From the NCBI RefSeq assembly GCF_030463565.1, contig NC_134655.1:7886372-7950371 (forward strand): a stretch of DNA of 64,000 bases, in the 5' to 3' direction. Below, one piece after another: positions 1-12,100 of this stretch (position 1 is the stretch's first letter; each line of letters begins with the position of its first letter). The notes under the pieces were generated by a model that saw only the letters and a list, made by a program, of their open reading frames with translations, was not told the DNA's origin and did not search any database. A program made the translations under genes and the position numbers. The stretch comes from Pelecanus crispus (lineage: Eukaryota > Chordata > Aves > Pelecaniformes > Pelecanidae).

Positions 1-463
1 AAATACTCGTTTGAATGTGTTTTGGTATTGCTAGCCAGCTGCTGTAAGACATTTTGGGGTCACTTTAAAAAAAGAAGAAAGACACATGAGAATTATGTGA
101 TGTTACATTTGAAATTTCCTTGCCTTCTGAATTTCTGAAATTAACGTTTTCAAGTTTCTCTCTGCAACCAGGAGAACAAAAAGCATGTAGAGAAAAAATC
201 AAAACTGAGTCTTATGTAATCACAAGAGTTTAGAAGATGGCGTTTTAAGGCAAACATTAAAATATCACTGATTTATTGATGCATTATGGAAGTTGATAGC
301 TCTGTTAGCATGGCTTTGATTTCCTGTTGGCCTAGTGTAGTTTTCAGGTGTTTGCTCAGTGCAAGTAACTAATATAATAAGCTCATTTTGGGTGATTATT
401 TCTAGACACAGTCACTGTCTTTGAAAATAAGCTGTCTTGAAGTGCAGAGACATTGCAGAATGT

Positions 464-562
464 CATTGTGAGGTTTTATTACCTTTGTGAGGTAATACCT
501 TTGTTTTATAACCATATAATAATACCGTTGTTTTATTACCATTGTGAGGTTTTATTACCTTT
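464..562. repeat. Short imperfect tandem repeats, 23-bp unit repeated exactly
   Basis: A 23-bp unit beginning CATTGTGAGGTTTTATTACC occurs at 464-486 and again at 540-562, 76 bp apart. Between them are degenerate copies (GGTAATACCTTTG, TTGTTTTATTACC), so the stretch looks like a decayed minisatellite. Confidence 0.8.
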
Positions 563-2525
563 AATTGAGGATCTAGAAAGCTGTCCCTGAAATTCCCTGT
601 GCACAGTACAGCGACTGGGGTTTCAGCTGCCTTTGGTGCTGCTGTGTGACAGCAGAGGGTGCCAGTGCCATCCCCGAGGAGCGCTGAAGGGTTCACGGTG
701 TTACAGAAAGCAGATTTCAGTACACATTTGTATGTGCACTATGACAGTAAGGAGACTGGAGGCTTTTATTAATGCAGAGAGGTCTGAAAGAGAGGTGTAT
801 TTCTGTTTGTGATTTGATGGAGTGTTTGGAGCTATAAAGTATGGAAAAAATACTTTACCTTCTTGTTACAAGAAGCCTCTGAGAATTGGTGACAACGATG
901 GAGAAAGGTAGGTTACATGGTGAAATCAGTTCCACAGTGGGGCCATGCAGGAAGATAGGTGAATGTGTCCAAAAAGAGCATTGCAGTTTGGCATTTTAAC
1001 TGTGCTGCTTAGAACAACTGCTACCTGGCCAGAGGTTGATCTTCATCCCAGCCAGATGCAGAATTTGATTATTTTACAGAAGAGCTTAGAGAGACAAACA
1101 GCAACTTGGTGTGCACCTAGCTGTAGATTAGGGAGATTCCTTTTGCTGTAACAGTGAGCTGTAAAGACTTGGGCTAAAAGAGAATCCATTATGTTATCAT
1201 CCAGCTGGGAATCTACTTGTAATTAAGTGGGTTTGTGGACAAGAGGGAATGAGTCAGTTTAAATAAGGGAAAAAGACTCCAAAATTTCTGAAGCTACACA
1301 CTTCTGCTCTAGCAGAACTCTGACAACACTTTTATTCATGAATCTTGTGTACACATCTCCTTAAATAGACCCAAAGAATAAATTCTAAAATTCCGATATA
1401 ACTGAGGAGCCAATACTCATTTCAATTACCATACTTGGAAGGAACGTCTTAGAATAATGAGGAAAGACTAACCGTATTGAAAACACTAAACGTGTTAGTT
1501 TTCATGTTACAACATTTGGATAGGGAGGGCCCCCCTAACTAGTATTACATTATGCCTTTTTAAGTGCTGTAGTCTAAAATATTAAATGCAATTTGCTTTG
1601 AAGTATTACAGTGGAAGTTGTCAGCTTAGAAAAGCTGTAATTCTTGAGTTTGTGCCACCTGCTCTGTTAAGTGCTTTTGAGATCAATACAGGAAAGATAC
1701 TAGCCTGTGAAGATACTTTGTCCTTTAGAACTGCTACTGGAAGGTGATACACCTGAAGGGTACTGGTAATGAGAGATGTGATTAGCAGCCTAATAAATAA
1801 GACAAACATCTCTCTTTGTCTTTTCCTCTAGTGTGTGTTAGCCTATCTATGTTTTTGTTAGAGATTTATCCTGGTTATAAGATTTGACAAACTTGTCTCA
1901 TCAACAGTCACCAAAATGTCAGTAATGATGATGTGGAACCTCTCATATTTGGGAAATCTGAGCATCTGCTTAGGATTCTGACCTTGATTTCTTGCTTGCT
2001 GTAGTTGTTGCATTCTGTCTCTTCCATGTTGTCAACAAGTATTGCACCCAAAGCATCAGTATTTGTTACAGGCTGTTGTTATGGTCTGGGTTAGTTCTTG
2101 GTGCAGAGGTTGACTGAAACCTCTGTTTTTCATTGAAAATGTTTTTTAATGGCTTTTATGGAAGTAGGCAGGTGAAATAAACTGGAAGTTCTGAACTTGG
2201 AACACAAAACCATGCATCTGCCCACAACAAAAAGGTTGCTCAGGTATTTCCAGCTGGATGGATGAAGGGGCATGGCTGGATGAAGGTGAATGACTAGGGA
2301 AGAATGACCTTTCATTGAGAAACCAAAGGCTGAGAGTGGGAAGCCACAATTCAAATTACTCTTCCATAGTGGGATGTGTCTAAGCCCAAGGAGAGGTGTT
2401 GAAAGGGGCCTTTAAGTAGCGAAGCTCTTCATGCATCTCTTCTCTCTGCACAAGACGAAGCAGAACTTCCAATGTTCTTGTAAATGAATGGAAATACATC
2501 AGAGATGCCCACTGCCATCTGCAGC

Positions 2526-2542
2526 TTTTTTTTTTTTTTTTT
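2526..2542. repeat. T17 homopolymer
   Basis: An uninterrupted T run. No adjoining retrotransposon body was recognised on either side. Confidence 0.9.
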
Positions 2543-3257
2543 GTCTTTCATTTGATACAGTCCGTGCATTTCCACTTTATTTGGTGCAGGAGAGGTAATG
2601 CTGTGCTACCAGACCTCGTTCCTTATTCTAAGCCACACTAAGCAGGTGAGCACCTTGACTGCACTGCAAATCAAAGCATGTTGTGACCTGCTGGTCATGT
2701 CCGCGGCGGTGCGTGCAGCACTTTAACACACAGATCATACAGCAGTTCCATTTAAAGTGCAGCTTCTCAGAAGTGAGCTAAGCCAAAGTTTGACAGCTTC
2801 CCCTGACTTGAGGGGCAGATTATTGACTATGGAAAATGTGAGATGCTATTATTATTCTTATTGTGCTAGGAGAGATTTAAAAATAAGCTATTTTAATAGC
2901 TGTTTATTTTTTAGAAGCACTTAAAAGCAGAAAAATCTAGAGGCAGATTATCTAAACAAGATTATTAACTGTCAATTCTTGGACTGATCTATAAACCAAG
3001 TTAGTCACTAAACAAGAAACGGGAATGAAAATGGCTGAGGTAACTTCTTCCAAATTACACAACGAGTTCATTGTAGCAACTGCAGCAATGTACGGGAAGG
3101 GGTCAAAGTCCTGGGGCTGTGTTGTATTTCCATAGAGTTTAAATTACATGCAGCAGCCTTCCCTAATGATGTCATCGGCACTGTTGAGAGCTAACAAAGC
3201 AGGAGGAGATGTTGCTGGCTCCTAGCGAGTGCGTTGTTGCTGCTGTGCTAAATACCT

Positions 3258-3273
3258 ACGTCACCGGTGACGT
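3258..3273. promoter_or_regulatory. 16-bp perfect palindrome with two CRE half-sites
   Basis: ACGTCACCGGTGACGT is an exact palindrome that places two TGACGT/ACGTCA half-sites in inverted orientation around CCGG. A CRE-like TGATGTCA lies 84 bp to the left (3167-3174). A candidate CREB/ATF-bound element; no gene nearby explains it. Confidence 0.5.
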
Positions 3274-6200
3274 GGGCAAATGGAGTAAAGTGACAGTCAT
3301 TGAGAAGCAATGGAGGGGTGATGTGCCCCCCGAACGTGCAGCATTTTACCAGTTGTGCATGTGGGATGAAATAACTTCACTGGACTTCATGAGCTGTGGA
3401 AGTATGTTTTATTCATACAGGAGTAAATAAAGTGACTTTTCTGTCACAGCTAGATGTACAAATTAGGGTACATCTACATTAAACTAGAGCTCTGTTTTAA
3501 ACACAAGAGGCGTTTACCCACTTGGGATCCTGAATCATACATATTTCAAAGAGGAGGAATATATATCTGTTTTAGTAGAGCATTTCACTGGTAAAGGGGG
3601 TTCTACCCAAAGATGAGTGACCTGATCTATACTTGCATGAAAAGAAATCAGAACAGACCCTCATTTTAAGTTTTTTGGTTGTTGGTTTGTTTTTTTGTTT
3701 TGTTTTTCATTTTGACAGGACAATTTATTACATAAGCATTCTTAGTCTTATGATCCCTTATAAAAATAATTGTCTCCTTAATTTACATTGCATATAAAAT
3801 AAGAGCTTTGGCTGTGAGAAGTACTACATATTGTGATAGAATAATAACTGGGAATATGTACAATGCATGTAGAATACTAGAAGAATCAACATCACTTTTT
3901 ACTTGCTATTTATTTAGCAGTTTCAGAGCGTGAATTGCTACTAAAGCCCAAATTCTGCAAAGTACTCTAGCATGGATCAGTATGGGCTGGGGCTTGGCCT
4001 GACCAAGGCTGTTGGACTGACTGGCCTGTTGAAAGGTAGACTACGTGTCTAGTCCCGTTCTTGACTGGCCACAGTGGAAATTGGATTTGTCCCCTTTTAA
4101 GAGATGTTCAAGCAAAATGGAACAAAATCTTTCAGGGAAGTGCATTATTTTTATGATAGTCAATCATGTCATGCAAATTCAAGTGTTATAATTTGGGGGT
4201 GAAAATGGTATGGGCTGCTGTGACAAAGGGTAATGTTACAATCTTGAGTCCAGCCATCCTTAGATGGGGGGAAAGTTGGGTGTTACTGCTCGGTCCTGGG
4301 AAGCCGAGTCTGATAACCAGGTCAGTGTGGCTCTGGGGCTGTGATCAGTCTAACGCCTCTAGGAGACGTGTTTGGCTTAGACTTGCTGGGTGTGAAGGTC
4401 TTCACTTATTCCTAGGTAATGCACCCCCAAATGGTGTTATCTGAAGGATCTGATGATGTCAGTCAGAAGTTCCAAGCAAATGCATCTTCCCTAAAACCAA
4501 ATTTGATAAGTTGCTTCTGAGAGTCTTTTAAACCCAAACGAAGAGTAGCTGCTCCGTGCAGCGTGCTTGCATCCGTGCCAACAGGCACCCTGCTCTACAG
4601 AACATTTTGGTTTACTTTCAGACAGAAGCTCCCTACTGCAATAGGGCAAGAGAAATGTTTGTGCATCTTCAGTTTAGGGACTTTAATGAGTGAGCTGCTG
4701 CCAGTCATTCTCTGGTGTCTTTCATAGCATGTTTAATTAATTTAGTTCAGTGGGTTTCCTACAGCACCGGTGGCCTTATGACTGCATGCCATTGATTTGG
4801 CCCAATATGTTCAGTTCACATGTAGCAACAGTCTCATTTGCAACTTCACCAAAGTCACTGGAATCGGATGGGAATGTAATTTGTTAATGCTGGTTTATAT
4901 CTTATTCCATCCTTTTTCTTATGGATTTCTCCTTTGAAGGCAGTGGCTCACAAGTGAGATGATACAGATGTACTGCCGTGACTAATTCATTTTTAGAGCA
5001 TGCCACTCCTTTAGAAAGACAGTTTATATCCCTGAAAAACTAATGGCATAGCTGAGGAAGCTGGGATGGAGCAGTGGGATGCCTGGACCCCGCTGTGGAG
5101 ACTTCAGGTGCACCAGAGCCTGTTCCCCTCCCTGCTTCACCTTCTCTGCCCTGGCCAGCAGTGCTGAAACCTGGCTTGGGTGCAAGGGGGAAGCAGGGGG
5201 TTGGCACATCCAGCCCCAGCCCTGCGCTGGGGGCTGCTGTGGGTACCAGGGTCTCATGGCCTGAGCCAGCCTTGAGCTTTGCTGCTGCAGGAGCGTGGCA
5301 GCACCACTCGTGCTCTCCCCGGCTGAGATCAGTGGCTCGGTTTCCTGCAGGCACTCTGCAGGCTGCTGCTGTCTTGCAGGCACAGAGCCTTGACACTTAT
5401 TTACTCTCCCCTAGTGTTTCCCTTGCTGTGCTGATGTAACCAAGACCATTGCATATACCATCGCAATAACCTGGTCTTTGCAATTAATTTCTCGTAGCTT
5501 TCACCATGTGAAACAAATTGAGCCGGCAATGCTGGTGTCCAGAGCCAGAGCTGCTGGAACATCTGATTTCTTTGCCTTGGACAGCCAGCTTGTCAGTCTT
5601 CTCACTCTGTTTAATAATGGGAATTTTAGAAGCATGCATACACACTGTTGTATTGACTAAGCAGATAAAACCAACAATTTTCCAGTCAGAACTGATAATT
5701 TTGCTATACTTTTGCATTTGTTTTTATTAACAGTATGGGTCTGTAACCACAGTACTGCAGCAAAGATTTTTTCTTTCAGGGAGCGACTTAAACAACAACA
5801 GACTTTATGCAATTTTCCAAGGAAACGTAAAATAACAAGAAGGATTTCGGTGCTAAGTGGCGTTTTGGGCTTTCCTTCAGATCTCAGGAACGGCTCTGTC
5901 AGTCAGGAACAAATCTACTAAAGCCAATGGAATTAGTTTGGTCTAAATAAGATTATAATTGGGCCTTTTTGTTTCTGCATTGCTCAAAAATAAATCTCAG
6001 TGAATAACTTCGGGTCAAGTCTCCTCCAAGCATAGTTCTAGCACAGCTGAAGTTGGGGGCAGTTGCCCCAAATTCACACTGTCTAATAGTCTACAGTGAA
6101 AAAATGGTTGAATAAATATCTGTGTTTCCTAGGTAGCCCTTTCAGAACTTGACTTGTAATTAATAGCTCTTTCTTAGTAAAAATACTATTTTATTGGCTC

Positions 6201-6360
6201 CTTTGAGTTCCTCGATGTCGGTGCAGACATTTCTTCCACTGAACTTTGACAAGGTGGGAGATCTCACAGGCCGACCACAGCTAACTCGGCTCATGTTCAA
6301 AGCTGCAGGGATGTGAGTTGGCACCAGACTGGGTGCCACCACGTGTCCCCTGTTGTACAG

Positions 6361-6440
6361 CATTACTGATGTAACGCAGCGCCCGTGGCGTAACGGCTTT
6401 TAGGTTAGAACCGACTGACGTCCGCCTGACTCGGAGAGAA
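6361..6440. other. Isolated CpG cluster
   Basis: Nine CpGs in about 80 bp within AT-rich intergenic DNA, with CACGTG just to the left (near 6341) and a TGACGT half-site inside. CpG loss is expected in methylated non-genic DNA, so the cluster may be protected or recently inserted. Confidence 0.45.
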
Positions 6441-7062
6441 AGCAGAGCAAGCTCACATGTCCCTGCAAAACACAGCGTAGGCATTTCCACAGTCATTCAC
6501 AGCATGTTCTTCATTTTTGTTTGCATTGATGGTGGACCCAAGACAGAAAGCTACGTTTTGAGCTAGATATCAAGTTCTCCAGAGTTCAGCAAGTATATGA
6601 AGTAAGGTTTTGGCTCTGTGTGTTGTGGAACTGCAATTCAGATGCGCTGCTCTGGTCCAGATCTGGATCTGAACTCCCTCAAAGCTTGGGGATATTTGGA
6701 GGATTGTTTTTGTTTTTAAACCCATGCAATTTTCTAGCTCTTATAAACTGTGTTCATTTTGGACTCAGTCTGTTAATATACAGCCTAATAGCAGAAGAGC
6801 TGCGACTATCAACACATTATGATAAATATTTCTACTAATAGCCCAAGCCTGACATTCTGACTTCAATTAATCTGTTTATGTTTAATAATAAATTGCAGCA
6901 GTACTTTGGACATATTTTTTAACTGGTGAAGCTGCTAATCAGTTTTGCAAAACTGGCATTCAGTGGGCTAGGGATTTACCTTGCTTGAAGGCAGTATTAA
7001 TCCCTGGCTAAAAAGATTACTATCTTTGTATTTCTGGGATCATCAAACTAATCTTTTTTTCC

Positions 7063-7083
7063 TTTTTTTTTTTTTTTTTTTTT
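7063..7083. repeat. T21 homopolymer
   Basis: An uninterrupted T run following a T7-CC tract; no recognisable repeat body is attached. Confidence 0.9.
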
Positions 7084-8711
7084 AGTGCAGTGAAGTATAC
7101 CATTAGTGGTTTGGAAGAAATTGATTTATGGGAAATGGTTCATCTACCACATGAAAAAGAGTTTTGAGGTAGGTCTTAATTTATTTCGGCTTTCTGAAGT
7201 CTTTGAATTGATCAGTTAACAGCTGTATGCTTAAAGCACAGAAATGATAGCTAAACTGATGAACCTGTGACCATTTATTGTAGCAGAAGTAGCAAAGTGC
7301 CTGTGTGTCTAAAGCTGGCAGGCCAATTTTGTCTAGCTAGGAAGGGCTGAAAATAGGAAGCTGGTTTGCATTCTGGTTTCCCTGAGGAGTGTGTGTGTTT
7401 TGGCTCCGAAGAAGGCAGGGAGTAGACGTAGAGCTTTTGCCTTGTTTTTAAGAGGCGTCCCACTTTGCTCTTACCTGATACTGTGTTAACCTTGCCCAAG
7501 GATGTTTCCTGGGACATAGAAGAGCTGCAAATTTGCCTCCTAGCACTGGCTTTCTGTGGAAGCTTGTCCAGCATCTTTTCTGCTCTTGTGAGACAAGGCT
7601 TTGGGAGACATGCAGGTCCCTGCAGGACTTGTGGATGTTTAACTTTGACCAATGTGAAATGATGGGTTTGCATTCAGTGCCTTTGCTGAACTATCACTCA
7701 TGCACCCTGCCTCCACAGAGCAAGCCCTATGTAAACTTTTCTTAAAGGACTGAGGAAAAGAGTTGGTCTCTGGCAATGAAATTCTGTTTTTATTTTAGGC
7801 ATCTCAATGTGTGAGTAAGGAAAGTAATCTGATTAGCACATTTGCTAGAGAAATGAACCAATGGGAAGGTGAAAATATTAATAAAAGATAAGAGTTGATT
7901 TATACCCAAACTGGCCTTTAAATTTGCAGCATGTAAGAACATGCTTATATAACCTCTATTTCTATTCATAAAGGTTTATGTGGGTCTATATTGAATTATG
8001 CACTTAAAATTAATCCACTGAGGCAGCCCACTGAGATGCCACTTCTCATTTAGTAACTGCATTAAGGACTTTGTGCTTCATTTAGAAACTGTGAGAAGCT
8101 TGCTTTGTGCTGTGGAGAGGAACTGGCCTGCCAGATTCAGACGGGCTATTACAGGGGGTTTAAAACAACCACCTCTGTGTCTCTCTTTCTGAGTTACCAG
8201 GAAAACTCTATTCTTGACTCGTGTGACCCGACTCATGCAGCTTGGCTGAACCTGACAAACCCAACCGACTTGTGTCAGATTCTTAGAAGAGATTAATGCA
8301 GATTTTCTTCAGGGGTTGGGAACAGCTGATTCTGCCTTTGCAAGGCTGTGGGGACCCAGAATGAACGGATGCACGTTAGGTTTTTATACCAGCAGCTGTA
8401 ATTCAAGTTTATTAAGTGTCTTGTTTGTGTAGTTTTCCAGTTGCTCAGACATTGCAAAAGGGTTAAGAGCTCTTCTAGATGTTTACATGGATTTTGTTCT
8501 AAGAAATCTTCGGCTCTTGGGTCGTCTCATCTGCATTCTCCAAAGTGCAATTCTGCTTCTAAAATGGCTGCAAAATGGTATTGTGAGGCTCTGTGTTGTG
8601 TCTGAATTAAACTTCTTCAGCTTAAAAATAAAAGCATACCAGTTCTGCATATGATGTAAAATACAAATTGAGGTATCTACATGGCCTATCTCATTCATCA
8701 CGAAAAATGAC

Positions 8712-8742
8712 TTGTTTTGGGAATGATTTGTTTTGGGAATGA
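8712..8742. repeat. Tandem duplication of a 15-bp unit
   Basis: TTGTTTTGGGAATGA occurs twice, at 8712-8726 and 8728-8742, separated by one base. Confidence 0.85.
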
Positions 8743-9102
8743 CTGCCTTTATTGACTCTGGGCCAACCTGTTGTCTTCCTATTCTGCTTTTGGTTGTTAT
8801 TGTTTTTATTATTAAGATAGTGCTGTGTGGCCTTAGTTTAAAAAAAATTGCTTAATACCTAGCAAGCCTTTCAGTTTGTATTTCTCATTCTGTGAACTGT
8901 GCTCATACTGCCAAAGTATTCAAGTGTCTCCTGAATATTTAAGAAGTTAATTTTGTGAATGCTGAAACTGAAGTAGTTTACTCTCATACAGAGTTGTGTA
9001 CCTTCTCTTCCATATTTCCCACCACATCTGTCCCCCCCGTCCCTTGTGGCATCCACTCCACATTGCAGCTGGTCCAGAGCCACCTGGAAGCTCACCACCT
9101 CT

Positions 9103-9138
9103 TGTGTGTGTGTGCACGCACACGCGTGCGTGTGCATG
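9103..9138. repeat. 36-bp alternating pyrimidine-purine tract (TG/CG, Z-DNA type)
   Basis: TG repeats pass into a CACGCGTGCG core without breaking the pyrimidine-purine alternation over 36 bases. It holds five CpGs, unusual for this AT-rich region. A length-variable microsatellite and Z-DNA candidate. Confidence 0.85.
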
Positions 9139-12100
9139 CTGGCTGACTGGCTGGCAGTTTCAAATTTGAGAGGAGGTGGTAGAATTCTCAAAAAAATTGG
9201 TTAAAAATCAGCCACGTGGTTCGAAACCTATCAGAGTTGATGGACAGGCAGTATCATATTTTAAGTGATGCTTCCATAGAAAACCAGGCTAAAAGTATAA
9301 ATAGTTGTAAGAAGAACATTCTCTCATTTTTGCATTCTGTCTCCATTTACAGTCAGCAAACAGAACAACTTGTTTGGTTTTCTGCTTTATTTTTGCATGA
9401 AAGAATTAATAAGTGTGATTTACTAGAGGGAAGCTAAGTTGAAGAAAAGGATTTTTATGTAAGTACAGAAAGTGCTTAGTCCCCTGATCATTTTTATCTG
9501 CTAAGGGATTAAATTCCATAGTCTAGATTCAGCTGCTATAAAAATTTTGTCTCTTGCATGTATGACTGTGCTGTATTAGATGAGAGTTTCACTGCTGCAG
9601 GGTGTCATGCAGCCAGTCCCAGAGAGGACTTTGACTGTCAGGGTAGACACTTTAAATGAGATTCAGTAGGTAAGGTAAATAACATTTATATATAATGACC
9701 TCATTTTACAATAGTCTTGCCTTTACCAGATCTGTGACAAAATTAAGGCTGATATCCTCAAAGTTTTTTAGGTGTCTCATTAATGCAATGGAGAACTGGA
9801 TGTCTGAGTATTTGGGGATCTGAAGTTTAAATTAGAAAACAATGAACATCTTGAGGAAAATACTATCAATGATTAAAATAGATCAGAAACATCTTTCTTT
9901 AAGTCTCACCATTTTAAGGACCCCTGGTGGGTTTATTTCTGTTTAGATTAAGGGTAAACAAAAGCATAAAATTAAATGTTCGTTTTAATATGTAAAAAGC
10001 AACTGGTTGCATAACTGTTGAGTTATGAAACCTATATTTTTGTCCTTTGCATCCTGAACATCTGTGGCCTATATTTAATTGCAGTTTTCATCTTCACTTT
10101 GAAGAAACAATGTTTAGCCTGAAGACAAAACTGATCTGTGTAGTGAAATCAGCTAAATAGTGTGGTCAAGTCTCACTTGCTAACAGAATAGGCGTTTTTA
10201 TACATGTTCTAACTCAGAAGTTATATTCATTTGATAGTGTAAATACAGTTAAGAATACTCTGGTGTTCTGAGCAATGTGAAGAATGAAAGTATTAAGACA
10301 TAGAGGTATTGTAACTCAAGAGGAACAGGTGCATAAGGATAGAAATGTGGGGCCATATTGCGGTATCAATTTTTAAGCAGAAACCTATAGTGATTCCAGT
10401 AGGGAGTCATTCTGATGAAATATTGATGAAATGATATGATATGGCCCATGGGCAGGAAATAACGAAATGTGGAAAGTAAAGCAAGCCAGTACAAGTAGGG
10501 AAAAGAGTATGAAATGCAGAACCAAAGGGAATGAGCAACCTCAGAAGTAATACTCCTGAAAAATCTGGAGAATGATGTAGAAAGAAGGTTTTACGTAGAG
10601 TGGCAATGTGATAATCTCATCACCTTTCACATAGCAGTGCACACTGCCAGATCGCTTCAGCCCAGATTTGCAGCTGCAATCTATATTTTGCAGTTGGTCC
10701 ATATAATGGACCGGATGAGATTTCTGTTTCAGTCAACCTCCATTTTTTGACTTGTAATTCAAATCCAAATGCTAATTTGCATTTGTGACTCAGAAATCTC
10801 TAAGTGGCATCCTTATCACAGAGGAAAAAGACGGAGCCTTCATGTAGAAATAGAAAGGTGAGGTTTGAAGGATATTCATTGCAGTCTTTTAAAATGCCGG
10901 TAGTCAAAAACTTCTGAAATGCTTGCATTCACTTTGCTTCCACTTCCTTGTAGCTGTTAAATTCAAGGTCTCAATAGGCTTCTTGGCACATGTCTGAGTT
11001 AGAAATCAAGATGTCTGCAAATGTACACTGATGAAAACAAGGCAAGTTATGCAGTTTCAGGTTTAAAGCAAATTCTGTTGTTTGAAGTAAATCTTAGATG
11101 GGGTTCCCAGGTACAATCTTGATGACATACCTCGTGGTAAAACTACAGTCATCTCCAAATACAATGTGATTTATTTCCACAGAGGTAAGGAATTCTAAAC
11201 CTCCAGTTTCTGCCTGCACATCTCATGAAACAGATAGGTGTCTGTCTGTCTTAGGATAGGCTGTTTAATAACAAAGGCTTGTTTGCAGCCATGGCTTTAA
11301 AAAGAGCCTCATCAACTAGGTATCCCAGTTAACTGAATTAAAAGTGGAAATATTTCCATCTACTATTAAAACATAGCTTCTACTAGTTTTCTGCCAGAGA
11401 CATCTTAAGTATTTTATTTTGAGGGTTTTCTAACACATTGCCATTTATTTCCCCACGTTGGATGTGTAGATTAAAAAGAACACAAAGAAGGAGCCCTCAA
11501 AACATACACCAATAATACCTATACGTTTATGCAGCCAGCAGTTCCCTAATTTAAAGAGAATGCTCTAAGAATTAAATTTCATAATTTTCTGAAATAGCGA
11601 GGACATTTAAAGAGCATCCATGGATTAGTTTCAGTAAGTTTGTTCTGTAAATTGCTTGAAAAGAAAACAGACTCTTCCTAGGTATTGCAACAAATTGTTC
11701 CCAGCACTTCAGCTTAATACACTAAATGAAAATGCAGAGGAAGCAACACAATATTGGATGAACCTGTTTCAGAACATTGGCTCAGGCCACAAAGCAAGTA
11801 ATTAACAAGCTGAATGAAGCATTTAAGCCCACGCCTTATCATTTATGTAACTAACCTTTGAGTTTTGGACGCACTGGTATGCTGCAGTGAAGCCTACACA
11901 GTGTTTCTTTTATGTGTGTGTATTGAGCAAATGGGAAATGCATACCCTGCCATTTGTTTTTCACATTTTCAGCACTTATCAGAGTTCTCTGGCTGAGTGA
12001 TCTTATATTGCAAAAATGCACGCCTCTTGGTCCTTTTTTCTGTAGTGCAGTATAAATCTAGATGAGTCTCAGCCTTGTTATGTGTGTGGGGGGATGTATT

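Noticed and set aside
3209-3430. A 73-codon plus-strand frame covering the CRE palindrome
   Set aside because: No homology was recognised and no splice sites flank it. The region is better explained as regulatory or neutral.
5024-5439. Overlapping frames of about 120 codons on both strands in a GC-rich patch
   Set aside because: Several frames are open at once, the residues are low-complexity Pro/Ala/Gly, and no domain or exon boundary pattern is present.
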